A stretch of 64,000 nt of DNA from Euglena gracilis (GCA_039621445.1 CP154956.1:16471508-16535507), one strand, 5' to 3'; positions 21,599-33,439 are shown, counted from the first letter of the stretch. Program-made: numbers and translations. Notes: generated by a model from the letters alone, not told the origin.

Positions 21599-22095
21599 TT
21601 GGTTTACCGCGATGACGCGGGATATAAATATTGTAAACCCCGTGACTTGGTTGATGAAGTACTTTTATGTTATCACAACCAAGGTCACCCTGTGGCCCCC
21701 AAACTTCTTTCTTTGGTGGGTCGCAGGTATTTTACAACCCTGAAAGAAAAAGAATTGCATTCGCGCTGCTTTCAAATTTCGCAACCGTGCCAAATTTGTC
21801 AAGCGGTGAAACCACGCAGAGGTACCCCCCCTGGTACGCTTGACTTTTTCCCTGTACATCCTGACATCTTTACGTCCCTCTGCATCGCTTTTCTTGAGTT
21901 AGGTCCATGCAAAGGTTGAGACGGCAAAATATTTTATTATGTTCTTGTTGTCGTCTGTCGGTTGAGTGGTTACATAGTAGCCATTCCATGCCAATTTTAG
22001 TGCAGATATTTATGGGGAAGTGTATTTCTCTAATGGGCTTACCAAATGAGATTGTCAGTGATCAATATCACTTGATCTCATCTTGATTCTTCACA
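21599..22095 (+). pseudogene. Gypsy-1 integrase, N-terminal part, plus copy
   Basis: The 106-codon frame shows the zinc module (CYHNQGHPVAPKLL, then CQICQAVKPRR) and the start of the catalytic core (SLCIAFLELGPCKG, where the usual Asp is replaced by Ala). After a TGA the core continues to about VSDQYHLIS near 22,085, where homology to the minus copy stops abruptly. The catalytic Glu, C-terminal module and chromodomain are missing. Sequence of unknown family U follows. Confidence 0.8.
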
Positions 22096-22223
22096 AACAC
22101 GCCCCAGCCAGCACCAACGGTGCCATACCCCGCATTCACCGCAAAGTTGGTGAATCTCGCAGAGAAAACTCTGCGGACTTCCCTGCGCGTTAGCGCACTC
22201 GAAAGAGTAGACCGCTCCTACAG

Positions 22224-23750
22224 GTGATGTGGGATACCCACTGTCGCCAGATTTTGGGCCTGGCCAATAGGCCTATTGCACAGTGGTGCGCCTGTGGCCA
22301 AACGCTGATGACAGGAAAAGTGTACCTCATGCCTGGGGAATATCCCCCTGACGTCAGCATGTGTACACTTGGTATCCATGTACCGCCGATGCCGCGGATC
22401 CAACATCACACAGGTGCATTCACCGAATACATGCTGGAGCACAGCCGCCCAGTGGAGGAAAGCGGGGCGGGAGGCATCACAGCAGCCATCGCGAAATTTT
22501 TCACGACGCCCAGTCCACACCTCGTATGCCAAGACCGCCACCACCCGAATACCGGAAACCCCCAACACAATATGCGTATGAGCCAACGACGCAACCGTCA
22601 ACGGCACTACCACCATTTCCATTTCCATCCCATCTGGAAGCTGGAAGTCGGCTGCCCGTACAACGGGATCAGCCGGTGGCTCAGGAGCCGGAATCCTGGG
22701 CTGAGGATGTGTAGCGGGTCGGGGCCGAAGGCCGTATGGCTGTGGAAGAGGATGTACCAATGGTACATGAACCCCTTCCAGAGGCCTGCTTCACATCACC
22801 TCTGCAAGCCATCCAGTACTACCAATCCCTAGAACAACTCCAGGGCCCACAGTCTGCAGAACGCAGATATGCGTCATAGCCATACAGGCCGGTAGACCTG
22901 GGGAAACGGGGTAGACCAGAATCTTCATTCCCAATGGAGAGACCAAAAACCCCAGCACCAGCCCCGGCCAGACAGGCTACACCTGCACAGCAACTTCGGG
23001 CATCGGGTGGCTACCAGGCCACACCCCCTCCCGTACCTTTTTTGCCTTTTTACCGTGCCGGCTAAGCCAGCACAAATGGCGCAACCCCTCATACCGGTGC
23101 CAGCAAAAGCAGCAGCGCTAACAACCCCAGCAGCGCGAACGGCGCCACAGCCTGTAGCACGCCAACGGGCCCACAGCCTGTAGCAGCGCCAATCGCGCTG
23201 CCACCTCAGGAGACACCAGACCAGTACCTCCAGGCCAACAGGCCACAACCCGGGTACTGCCTGTTCCTGAACCCACTCCGCAACACCTCGAGGAAGCCGA
23301 ACTGGCCCAAGACCCCATAGGGCAGCAATCGAGCATGAAGCTGCGGAACGTTCACGCGTACAGAAAATTCTTGATGACACCCTTGAACGTGTACACAACC
23401 CCACCTACATCGATCCGCCTATAGGCGAACCCCTCCATATCTACAACCCACCACTATTGGCGGCCATGCAGGATCAACCTGCAGCATACCCAGCAGCCAA
23501 AATGGCTTACGCCCCACAAGAATGTGCTTGCACGAACAAGCGATATGAATCGTGCCTTTTTGGGCCCCTGTTCTGCATCTCATCTCAGTCCGCATGCTTG
23601 GAAACAAGGTAGAGAAGAGATTTCCCGATGGAAAACCTGATCGGGCAAGGCAAATGAGCACCTTCTGCAGGCCAAAAAGGCCAAGGCAAAAGCCAGAAAG
23701 GCCAATACCGGAACGTCGCATTCGAGGCCACGAGAAAGTTCCAAAACGAG
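22224..23750 (+). CDS. Family U region, 5' ORFs of unknown function
   Basis: Plus-strand frames here read like diverged coding sequence with stops: about 22,224-22,832 (WCACGQTLMTGKVYLMPGE), then Pro/Ala-rich text near 22,930-23,300, and near 23,340-23,550 the stretch ILDDTLERVHNPTYIDPP. A minus-strand frame over 22,760-22,218 is also open, so the strand is not certain for the first part. No known domain was recognised. The segment lies between a truncated gypsy-1 integrase and clearer family U ORFs. Confidence 0.3.
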
Positions 23751-23820
23751 CTTAGTCTTCCTATCCTCGTCGCCCCCCCTGTCGTGACGGTGACTAGACT
23801 CCTCCATACGGAGCGTAACC

Positions 23821-24776
23821 GTGAGTTCCACCATGACGGAACTTCGTATGCCTTTGAGGCAATGTTATCATCGGTCCGATACTGGACAGTATCCCGGGAT
23901 TCTGGCAGGTTTGGTTCTGGGTGGGATACACCACCCAAACTTTCGGAATGTTCCTGAACTCTTGTGGTTATCCTTACCTAGATTGCGGTCGGGAAGACCG
24001 ATACAATACATGTAAATACCTGCTGCGGCAGATATTCGACTGCGTTCGCAGTGTAGGACCAAAAGGCCTGGAGTGGGAATTTTGCCGACTACCAGAAAAT
24101 ATCGCCAAATTGGCGGAAATATGTTCTGTAGCAAATCTGCAAGTCTTTTACCACTGGCAAAATGCCTATCACTTCGAAGTGGTCGAATATTGACCTCCGC
24201 TTCCCCAGATGTATATCGTCTGATGTTCCCACTGCTACGAAAAGTTTGTAGTGGACTTCTGGGGATTCGGAGTACGCAGTACTCAACCACAGGCCGAAGT
24301 CCAGTATGAGGAAGGCCAAATGGCCAATGTCCCGCAGGCAGGGCCAAAGCGCATCATACTCCTGCACCTTTGTAGAAATCCAAAGGATGTACACCAAAGC
24401 TCGAATGGGCGTCGGAACAATCGTCGGACTCCTGATGTATTTTCAGCAGTTCTGGTTCAGGGCTTGGACCTGCCAGATCATGGAGATATACTATTATCTC
24501 AATCCCGAAAGGGAAAATGCCCCGGACTATGTCCCCATCAGGCCCCGGTTCGAGAAGGAAAGCATTGACGATTTTGTCAAACGCCGGTTCGGCGATACGC
24601 TCGATAGAGCGTTGTTCCAACCGTTTTCCCCAGGCGGCAGAGTCAATGAACATGGCATGGTCCTACCCCTCCTGCGCTTTAACCACTGGATGGTTGAAGA
24701 TGAACGGAAGCCATGGGACAATTTCCAATTACGGAAAAGACACCTGCCAAAGGCACAACGCCGCAAGCCGTAATCG
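23821..24776 (+). CDS. Family U unknown ORFs, middle part
   Basis: Two successive frames look like real protein. One at about 23,921-24,193 has CVRSVGPKGLEWEFCRLPE and AEICSVANLQVFYHWQNAY. The other, 24,306-24,773, is 155 codons with IVGLLMYFQQFWFRAW, then YYYLNPERENAPDYVP and FNHWMVEDERKPWDNFQL, and has a hydrophobic segment near residues 35-50. I do not recognise them. Capsid-like or membrane-associated roles are both possible. Confidence 0.35.
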
Positions 24777-24919
24777 GCTACGTAAGTTCTGTCATCCTCC
24801 ACTCAGCCGAAACCGGCAACATCAGTCACGTCTCAGCCGCAATCGGCAACGCCAGTTCCCCAGGGAATTCCTGGTGAGACGCCACCACCCTTTGTCGGGC
24901 GTGGTCGGCGTTACCTAGG

Positions 24920-25540
24920 ATGAAGACTATCGGTACAGTAGAACCTTTTGTCTCCAAGGGACCTCAGGAGAGTCAATCTTCTGTTGCCACCTCTTCTCCC
25001 CAGACCGCTACTACGGCAGCCACTGGCACTACTGCGCAAACAGGAATTGTGCCTACCGCCATAGCGGAACAGCCAGCAGCCCCGGCCGCTTCACCAGAAA
25101 CGGTGAAGGGCAGTGAAGACAGCGATGGAGAGAGCGGTGAAGACCGCATGGAAGGCCTGGAGGAAGTATGTGCTGCTGAACCTCAGCTTTTCCACCTGCC
25201 CCAATGGGCTCCAGAACACCCCTTTCTCCTGAAGGACATGTAAGCTCAGAGGCTGAAACCCCTACACCTGAGGCCGAACGGCCAGCGGTACCTCTGGTAC
25301 CTCCCCTCTCCTTACCTGCAGTGCCAACGGCACCAACCCCGACAGAACCTGTCACATCACCAACAATTCCTACAGGTGTTTTAGGCGGTGTGCTACAGGG
25401 TCTGATCGCGGTGATGTCCGCAGTATCAGAAGTGTTGACCCTCGAGGCTCGCCTGCGGAATCCCAACCAGAAGCCCAACGGGTTCCTACTGCAGACAGGA
25501 GCTCAACACCCGTACAGGCTGCGGTTACTACTCCAATAGA
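24920..25540 (+). pseudogene. Family U Pro/Thr/Ala-rich ORF, plus copy
   Basis: The first frame (24,920-25,243) is Ala/Thr/Glu-rich. The second (25,204-25,539) continues with TPTPEAERPAVPLVPP and the hydrophobic stretch GVLGGVLQGLIAVMSAV. That stretch corresponds to VLGGLLSLIAVV in the minus copy at 12,154-12,924. The frame change near 25,240 and a stop near 25,540 mark decay. Order and strand relative to the Cys-rich gene match the minus copy. Confidence 0.5.
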
Positions 25541-25899
25541 GTTGGATGTCCCAGCAGCTAAACCTGCTGCACAAGCACCGCCATCGGAAATGTAACCACC
25601 TCCTGCCAAACCGGCAGCTCCGACACCGCCAACGGCGGAAAATCACTGCCTCCGGCAGACCCTAGGGAAGAACGCCGATATGGCAAACAGAAAAGGCCTA
25701 GGCTAAACACTCAGCCGAAGGTACCTGCAGGCCCGCTGAAAGGCGGCGGGATGATGAGCCACCACCTCCTGGTGGAGATGGCTCTGGAGCAGGCCAACGG
25801 CCAACCATCCCTTTGCAAAGCTTTTTGGCTGCCGTATCCTCAGGCGCTGAGCGTAAGCCTACCATCAGAACGATTCGGTCAAATGTCCCTCAGGAGGCC

Positions 25900-26640
25900 A
25901 ACGATCCATTTTGGACTGAGCACGTATTGTCCAAAGTAGACCCTCCAAAATCGCCTGGCTAGGATCAATATGATCCGTAACAGAAGTGACCCCTGGTTGA
26001 AAAAGTGGATCAAGCCCTTATTCCACCGGGCTCAACCTGGTATTTTCACGACCAGCCACACTTGGCATTTTGGGAATGCGAACTCTCCAAGGGTATTTGC
26101 CCATTTTTTGGAAGAATTTTTGTCCTCGATTTCCAGGAAAACGATCCACTATTGTGATTATGTACAGCATGCCATAGGCTACAAAACGACATGCCCGCAG
26201 TGCATATCTGCACACGCAACCCGGATAGCATAAGCTTCCACCGTGACGCATATGTGCGCAATTGCGCAGCATTGCTTTGTGGTGAGTGCCTATTATTGTA
26301 CAATATGGAAAATTTCTGCTGGACAGAAAATGATTATGATAAGGACATACCTGTCCGTTGCATCCGCTGCCTACAGGCAGATTTCTGTTTACCTGCCGAT
26401 GGCAGTATGACTAAAGTCATACCAGAAAATGAAGACCATCTGGTCCAATTAAAACAGGACTATAAGTCCCGGATCAATTTTTACCAGTTCAAGAAATTTA
26501 AAGCTGTGTACAGCTACCGCACAAGCGTAATCGCCAAAGATTTTCATCTTGAAAGCGCAGCTGTCCGACTCGCAGTCGAGTCAGCAGGCAAGGCCAAAGT
26601 GCCAATTATGATTGGGATTGGGTGATATACACAATTTATC
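25900..26640 (+). pseudogene. Family U Cys-rich protein, plus copy
   Basis: The 26,191-26,625 frame (144 codons) has NCAALLCGECLLLYNMENFC and IPVRCIRCLQADFCLPADG, paralleling the minus copy at 10,684-12,140. Upstream in other frames lies DPFWTEHVLSKVDPPKS and LCTACHR, corresponding to the WLCTDCH part. The spacing of the Cys pairs suggests zinc binding. The C-terminal half is truncated by a stop at 26,625 compared with the minus copy. Confidence 0.55.
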
Positions 26641-28316
26641 AGGCACAAACCCTGCCAAACCGATCAGATTATACATTTCTGTTGCCTCATATCCCCCATG
26701 AGGCCTACAAAATGGAATTTACCGATTGGGTAAGAGAAATTTTAAGGCCATTTACCATCCGAGCGTGAGTCGCAAATTGGAATTGCAAGGCATATCACGC
26801 CGTTTACCAGGGGATTCCCACACAGGTTAAATGTAACCACCACCGCCTGAATTTTTTGGATCTGGCCGGCAATGTTGCCACTTTTCTTCTGGGATAACAT
26901 CCGGAATTTTCTTCATCGAGAAGCCAGCAGGCTCGGAGATGCTTACCCAATGAGAATACGCAAACATGTGAATCTCCCGACTATGATGTGGATGAGCCTG
27001 AAAGGCACACTTGTAAATTTTGAACCTGCGATACTTGAGATAGTGGAAACTCCTGAACAAGATTACGTACGTGAGATCAGACCACCGACGCCCAGGAAAT
27101 GGCCATCTGTGCCATAAATAAGCCAGGCCTACAGGCCACAGTTCCATTGACCCTGTTCTGACCTTTCCGTCAGGCCTACAGGCCCTGTATTCGGTATCCA
27201 TACCAGGCACATCTGCCAATGTGTATTTATACTTTGCATATTTAGCCCCTCTCTTCTGGGTTATCGCCCGACTATCGAGGTATAAGTCTCTGGGGATACC
27301 CCAACGACAACACCGTGTCAGCGTCGCGCTGTGAAGACTTCCCCCAGCGGTACCGCCCCAGTAGTATAGGCGCCAGCGCCAGGCGTAAAGGCCCACTCTT
27401 GTTTTTTTCTCTTAACAAACACAGACGTCCAAAAGTATTTTAAATCTTCCACCCTTCAGCTATGAATGGGATTCCTGTTTTTTAATGGTTTCTATGGTCG
27501 CTATGGACTGGCCAGGTGCCTTTCCCCCCTACTTTCCAAATGGAATGAGACCTCCACCGCGCGCATGACCAAAAATGAGACTTTCTGGAATAACCCTTCC
27601 AGCCCCGTTTTCAACTGGGCTCTTCCACTTCCACCACTTTGCGCAAAAAGGTAGGCGCATTGGTAAATAGGCCCCGGCGTTTCCAGGTTCTTCCCACACA
27701 ACTTTCCTGGAATGAGAACGGATAGGAACCCCGGTGAGAGCGGTGGCCTTCCAGCCCCGTTTTGGGCTCTTGACGGCATAGGCAGTAGCTTATGCGCGTG
27801 CGATTCCAAAACTGGAAGAGGAAAAGCTCATACGGCCCTGATGATTTGGTTCTCGCAGGGCCAGTATGAAATTGCTAGTGAACCAGGCACGTTGCCATGA
27901 TACTGTGTATGTAGGTTTAAGCATACGGCCAGATATAGCTCTGAACCCCGTACGCAGTACTATGCTAGGTGGTATTCCAAAAGACGGCCAACGGCCTGAA
28001 TTAGGAATACCTAGCTCTACGGAGCAAAACCTTATTTTGGTTCTCCTCTCCACGGGCGGTATTATATTAATTGCGTTCTTTTTTTCACTTGACCTTCAAG
28101 TTTGATTTGTTTCTTCTGAAGTCCAGAACGGACAGCCAAGTCACTGGGCATTTCTTTGTTGTGAACCATGGAGCTCCCTCGCCTGCTTTGTGCTCTGCCT
28201 CTTAAAAGGGGGAAAAGGGCCTTCAACTTTCATATTGTTATTTTTCTGTTACTCCAACTTTTACCTTTTTTGCGCACCAAAGCGCCAAAGGGCCAAAGCG
28301 AAAGGTTGGACGTGCA
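26641..28316. other. Spacer with weak internal repeats
   Basis: No supported gene. Two blocks near 27,596-27,630 and 27,750-27,775 share TTCCAGCCCCGTTTT and GGGCTCTT, so a short duplicated segment is present. Further family U remnants may extend to about 27,120, but I see no motif. Confidence 0.35.
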
Positions 28317-28521
28317 CTGGAGGTCCCGCTTAGTGCCTTTTTTAGGCGGAGTAGGCTGATTCATAAATTGCTCTTCGACACCCAGAAGAAAGGAAAATCA
28401 CATACCTCATCAATTGAGAACAGAAGAGGACAATCAATCAATTCAAATTATCCAAAAACTCACGCTCGTGCAGAACTGAAAATAAACACTTGTTCAATTT
28501 TTTGAAGGAATTCCATGAGGG

Positions 28522-29220
28522 ATGCAGCTTCAAAGACGCAGAGCGCTGGAGACCTTCAAGAGGGAGCAGCAGCAGCAGCTGGACAACCTGACGACGCGGG
28601 TCGACTGTAACCGTGGCTGCCCCTTCTCCAGAAGAAATGTTCCAAAAATTAATTTCCACAACCAAAACCTCCCCCAAAGTGATGGCCACGGACCCTGGCA
28701 GACAGTGGTCAGAAGACCCCGCAAGCGGCAGGAGCAACAACCAGCAGGCTACTACGGCCATTGGAACCAGTGCAATGGTGGCCAGCATTCCAAAACACAA
28801 TTTACGTCAAAGGGGGGCCATGACAGCCAAAACCGCACGGGCCATGAAGGCAAAAAAGGCCATGAAGGCACCTGCATTTACAAAATTCGCTGGAACAAAG
28901 GCCAAGGTGGCCACCAGCACCAAGGCCCCGCAGGACATGGCAGGGCAGACAAGGTCAAACACAACATCCCACCATTTCTCAATCACACCACCCCTCAAGC
29001 TGGTGTGAGGTGTGGGGCCACAAGAACCCCTCAAGCTTTTCAGATGGGCATGGCGACCCAAAAAACCAATCAGGGGATTGGGGCCTTTCAAGTTATCATC
29101 AAGGGCGTTGGGGCCAGAAATATCAACAAGAACATCGACAATTACATCAAGCCCACAGGGGGTTCCTTCACAGGCCGCCCAGAAGCTAATGGACGTCTTT
29201 GCAAAGGGCTTTGCATTTAG
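28522..29220 (+). pseudogene. DIRS-A Gag-like ORF
   Basis: This is a 232-codon frame. It begins with a Gln-rich, helix-like stretch (LETFKREQQQQLDNL) and continues with DGHGPWQTVVRRPRKRQEQ and then Gly/His/Gln/Lys-rich text (GHEGKKGHEG). No zinc knuckle is visible. The same text occurs in copy B at 57,550-58,250, shifted between frames. Position and basic, low-complexity composition suggest an RNA-binding Gag. Function is inferred from position. Confidence 0.5.
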
Positions 29221-29857
29221 GTGGTCAGCCCTGCCAAGCACCATGAGGAAGATGGCCCCCCAAGGGCCAGCTGGCAACAGGAAGGAGGATAATCCCAAAA
29301 TTATTTGTTCAATCAACAAGGGGGGAGGGGGACCCACAGAGGCCCCCATATGGTATGGCTACCAACACCATCAACATCAAGGAGGCCAGATAGGCAAAAC
29401 AGGGGCAGTAAGTCCTATGGTATGGAAACTAACAACAAGGCCTGCCAGAGAGAGTGTGAGCAGAGAGGGAGAGAATGTATGCACATCACCCCAGGAACAT
29501 TCTCTTTTTCCAAGTGCTCAACCCCTAGGGCCACTAGGGGCTGTGAAATGTCCAACACCCCCACCCAGCCATCAGAAAATCACCTAGTTGGAAAATAAAT
29601 TCCATGGAGGAAAAATGGGGAGCCAACTCCATTCACCAGAGACTTCAGAAAAGCCTAAAATTGTGCACAAAAAATGCACCCCGAGCAACATGTCAATTGA
29701 TCAAAATGGATAATCAACCCCCTGTGTAAAACCTCCAAAATTGTCCACCTACCCAAAACTCAGAGCCAACTTGGGCCTGAACGAGGCAGAAAAAATTCTG
29801 CTGGATTACGAAAAAACTGGGTCAGTTAATCGAGTTTTGGATTAAGAAACCAGCCAT

Positions 29858-31135
29858 TTGATCCCACGGTTTTCAGTTTCAAAACCAGAAGGGGGAACTA
29901 CCAAACGGAGAATGATCAGCGACTGCAGAGAAATAAGTCAGCAATTTCAATTAAAACCTTTCAAACTGGATCATATCCAACACATTATTCCAGTTTTGGA
30001 AAAGGGCCACTGGGCAGCAAGAATTGACCTAAAGAATGCCTATTTTAATTCCATTAAGTCCAGGCCTGAGGCCATTTTTAAGGCATCAGGTAGGGGGGCA
30101 GATCTGGGAATTTCAAACAGGCTGCTTTGGGCTAAATGTAATGCCCCAGATTTTGATGTCAGTAATAAAAACCTTCGAAAACCTGTGCAGAAAAAGAGGC
30201 ATCCAGGTGATTCTTTACCTGGACGACATTTTGTTGGTGGCCACCACCCAAAACACCCAAAACATTTTACAAAATCACCTGAACACAGTCGTCAAAAATT
30301 TGCTTAATTCATAATTTCAAAATCAATGTGAAAAAGTCCCACTCTCCAGCCGACTCAAGTGGTAACCCATCTGGGTTTTCAGCTAAACTTCCAGGAAGGA
30401 AAGTGACAGGTGCCCCCCAGAAAGTGAAAACCATAAAACAGGAGCTGGGAAAAACTATGAAAAAAAATTACATGTCAAAAGGCAGTTGGCTGCAATTTTG
30501 GGTGAAATAAGATGCAACCTAATGGCCCTGACCTTTTAAGGGCTTTTACGGAAACCCTGGCAATTTTTTGGAGGCAAAGTCTACAGCACCCTGGGACTCA
30601 AAACACCCCATTTCCCAGAAAATCAAGGCCCAATTAAGGGAAATAAAATTTTACTAGACACCTGGGGGGCAGACCTTTCCCCCAAAATTCAACCAGAGAG
30701 TTGCACTCAGACAGAAGCACCCATGCGTGGGGGGGGGCTGGACATCCACACAGGAGAAATTGTGCAGGAATGTTGGAGAAGTGTTGGACTCCAGTTGACA
30801 CATAAAGGTAAACCAGCTCAGTACAGCCATCAGCTGCTGCGAAAAGTTTGAGCAAACCTGGGAAAACAGTTTCTTTGTCCGTGGACAACTAGGTAATTTA
30901 CTATTACCTGACCAAAGGGTGGAGGGGGCAGAAAGGACCCTTTCAACACAATGTTAAGACCTTTATCAAATGGTGCATGGAACAACACGTAAACCTCCAA
31001 GTCAGGTGGATGCCTTCCAAAGAGTGCCTAGCGGGCCCCATAAGCAGATGGGAAATGGACAGGGAATATTCATCTTTAGACCCCCAGCATTTTCACTGGC
31101 TAAGACAGCATTTCCAAAACTTCATACTTTTGGAA
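29858..31135 (+). pseudogene. DIRS-A reverse transcriptase / RNase H
   Basis: The RT part starts with SKPEGGTTKRRMISDCREI and FKLDHIQHIIPVLEKGHWAA. It passes to another frame for GCFGLNVMPQILMSVIKTF and the catalytic YLDDILLVA (near 30,216). RNase H text in several frames follows (SSTHAW-like near 30,710; ITRWEMDREYSSLDPQHF near 31,060). At least five frame changes separate conserved blocks, so the product is dead. Confidence 0.75.
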
Positions 31136-31400
31136 ACATATTTATTTGCCTCCCAATACAACAAAAAACTGCCCAATTTGGTGGCCAGATGGCCCCACTG
31201 TGAAGCCACAGCAGTAAATGCATTACAATGTCCACGGGACAACATGGAGAATCTTTATGCAAACCCACCCTGTCAACAAATCAAATTTTTTTGCACGGGT
31301 TGAAAATGATTCCCCAGACCAAAGCTTTGGTGGTAACCACCTACTGGGGTTCAGCCACCTGGTGGCCCCAATTAATAAAAACGAAAGTTGCAGGGACCCC

Positions 31401-31670
31401 ATTATGGGCTCTTTGTTTTACGGCTCGTGTTCGATGCCCCAGGAGGGGCCGGTGCCTCTCACAGACCCGAGCCAGACACCAATTTCCGAACCCGGGAATC
31501 GAACCCAAGACCTCCCGGTTCATCGGCTGTCGTCATGCCTCCAGATTATCTGTGGGGACAAAGGAGGTCGTCACCTGGCCTTTAGCCGGTCTCACGCCAG
31601 GCAGCCTCCTGAGTCCCCAGTGCCGCTCCAGGATATCCCACAGTCGTGGAAAACCCACAGCGATCCACAC
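31401..31670 (-). mobile_element. tRNA-like SINE inserted in DIRS-A
   Basis: Copy B reads GCAGGGACCCCCTGCCTG without interruption. Here about 270 bp are inserted, with ACCC at both edges (ending 31,400 and starting 31,671). On the minus strand the insert contains GGGTTCGATTCCC (31,494-31,506 on plus), a perfect pol III B-box. The frame through it reads REVLGSIPGFG, which is commonly produced by translating tRNA-derived repeats. A clear A-box was not found at standard spacing, so the exact class is uncertain. Confidence 0.6.
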
Positions 31671-32812
31671 ACCCTGCCTGAAAATCACCCCCTACAAGGA
31701 TATGTTCACCAATTGCAGGGGGGAACAACTGCCACCACCCAGGTGGCTCCTGTTTTGTATGATTTGCTGAGGCAAATATTGGAGGGGAAACAAATTGAGG
31801 TTGACGCCATTGACGATTTCCTGGGGAGAAACCCCAGTCTAAAACGTTATAAGAGTGCTTTTGCACTTCTGTGGGTATTTTTGGAGGTAATAGGGGTGCC
31901 CCCCCCCCCGAAGCCAACACAGACCAAGTGGCTGACGCTTTAATACAATTATTCCAATTATCCAAGGACCAAGCCTGTTATGCATACAGTGCTATGCTTT
32001 TGATTCCTGGGTTGGTGGGCTCAGATTCCAAACCCTGTTGACCCCATACCAGAGGTTTGGAACCAAAATCTGGAGAAGTGTGGGGCATTTTGGGACCCCC
32101 TCCAAGTCCTCCCGGGGCTGGCCAGGGCCCCAATGCCCACTGATATTGGTACGTTGTGTAAACAACTTATTTTTTGCTTACGAATCCTCTGTTTATAAAG
32201 GTCCTCAGACTTGGCACAGATCAAACGAACCACCAGTGTGTTGGGCAGGGCACCCTACATAAAAATTAAGTGTAAAGGCCAGAAGTTTCAGAAGTGGGAG
32301 AGGGTGGTGTCCATTCCCCCATGCCCACAAATAAGCCCCTTTCATTTAATGATGTCTTATGTGGCTGCCACACGTTCATTCGGCAGAACCGGGGGCCCCC
32401 TTCTGATTTCATTGAAACCTCCCTTCAGGGCCATAAGTGCAGATACCATTGCTTCTATCATAAAATAATTTTTGGCCAAGCATGGGTGACCCCCCAGGTG
32501 TGGGGGGTCCACTCCACCAGAGGGGCAGAGGGCAGGAGTTGGTTTACTCAAAAAAATGCCCGTACCCCCCTAATTCCAGTGCGCAATCTGGCCTCACAAG
32601 GGCAAAGTGCGGTCCCTGACGTTTCTCTAACTCCCTCGAGGCAAACCGACCAGGCAGAAAGGGACACCGAGGGCCAACCAGAAAGACCTTGTGAGCCCGA
32701 CCCGCTCACCCGTAAAAGGAAATTTGTCTTCAAAAGCCCTCGGTCAGAAAACGGGGGCCAGGGTGGGCAGAGGGGTGGAGCCCCCACCAGGGGCAAGAAG
32801 TCACGTCGCTAA
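31671..32812 (+). pseudogene. DIRS-A tyrosine recombinase (nucleophile deleted)
   Basis: Recognisable blocks are FLGRNPSLKRYKSAFALLW near 31,830, then RILCL(Y)KS.DL-type text near 32,190-32,220 and the HSTRG box near 32,512. Right after it, the roughly 125 bp that in copies B and C encode the segment ending FTAHYQRLG are missing, so the catalytic Tyr is gone. A basic tail with KRKFVFKSP (near 32,715) is shared with copy C and may act in nuclear import. The gene also carries frameshifts. Confidence 0.75.
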
Positions 32813-32930
32813 GTCGGAGCATCGTCAGCCAACTCAGGCAAAAAAAGGCACTAAGCAAGACCTCCTAACCCAACGCACCAAAAACAATCCGAACAACACC
32901 GCCGGCGAGCAAGGCATGAACTCAAAAGGC
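32813..32930. repeat. DIRS-A right inverted terminal repeat
   Basis: Its complement matches the left ITR of copy B (57,303-57,400) and the terminal repeat of copy C (61,464-61,565): GGCATG.. CGAGCAAGGC, AACACCGCCGGCGAG and CTAACCCA.CGCA are shared. The outermost bases differ (AACTCAAAAG in place of the usual GCCTCACAAG). Confidence 0.8.
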
Positions 32931-32934
32931 CTTG
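32931..32934. other. Target site duplication of giant LTR element, left
   Basis: CTTG immediately precedes TGTTGG of the 5' LTR and is repeated at 56,685-56,688 directly after the 3' LTR. Four to six base duplications are typical for gypsy integrases. Confidence 0.75.
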
Positions 32935-33310
32935 TGTTGGCTGTTTGGACAGCCACGCTGCGGCCTAAAAGTGGCTCCGGAAGTGAAAGTTGGGAAATCT
33001 CTGAGTGTCGCCCTAAAATGGGTATCTGTGGATAGCGCTCTGGAAGGCGCATCCAAGGATATGGGGGGCTGGCTGTGGAATTTCAGTTTTCCAGGTGCCA
33101 TCCGCCACAAATTAAGAGATCCCAACTGGGTAAGAAAGGAGCCTGTGGACGCGCGGAACAAATCCCCGCCAATTGGAAGGGAGTCCAATGCACAAACACA
33201 CAGATTGGACTTAGGGTATATGGTTCATCCATAGACCCTAGTCATGAGGGTTGGGATTTTGCCCAAAGGTGACAGTGGATGATCAGAGGGTTGGACAGAG
33301 TGGCCACAGG

Positions 33311-33335
33311 GTCTAGAGGTTCAAGGCCTCTAGAC
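33311..33335. promoter_or_regulatory. Perfect 9-bp hairpin in 5' LTR
   Basis: GTCTAGAGG and CCTCTAGAC pair around a 7-base loop, and the hairpin is conserved exactly in the 3' LTR (53,033-53,057). It could act in the RNA terminal repeat or in 3' processing; this is inference only. Confidence 0.4.
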
Positions 33336-33439
33336 TAGCTTTTTCCCTCACAAACACCCCCTGAAGGCCTCCAGTGTAGCTGGGAGTCCTGAAGGGAGGT
33401 TTTGAGGGGAGATTTTGGACGTCCACAGGGTTTAGACCT

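Larger units (their letters stand above)
28317..32934 (+). mobile_element. DIRS-like tyrosine-recombinase retroelement, copy A
   Basis: The order matches DIRS-type elements: inverted terminal repeat, Gag-like ORF, RT/RNase H, an NPPW (Dam-like) domain, tyrosine recombinase, and an inverted terminal repeat at 32,813-32,930. Compared with copies B and C it is the most decayed, with many frameshifts, a 270-bp SINE at 31,401-31,670 and loss of the recombinase nucleophile region. Its left ITR is only partial (from about 28,328). The right end abuts the 5' LTR of the giant element. Confidence 0.85.

Noticed and set aside
31341-31523. Small minus ORF reading REVLGSIPG as a gene
   Set aside because: This text is the translation of the tRNA-like SINE B-box region, not a protein.
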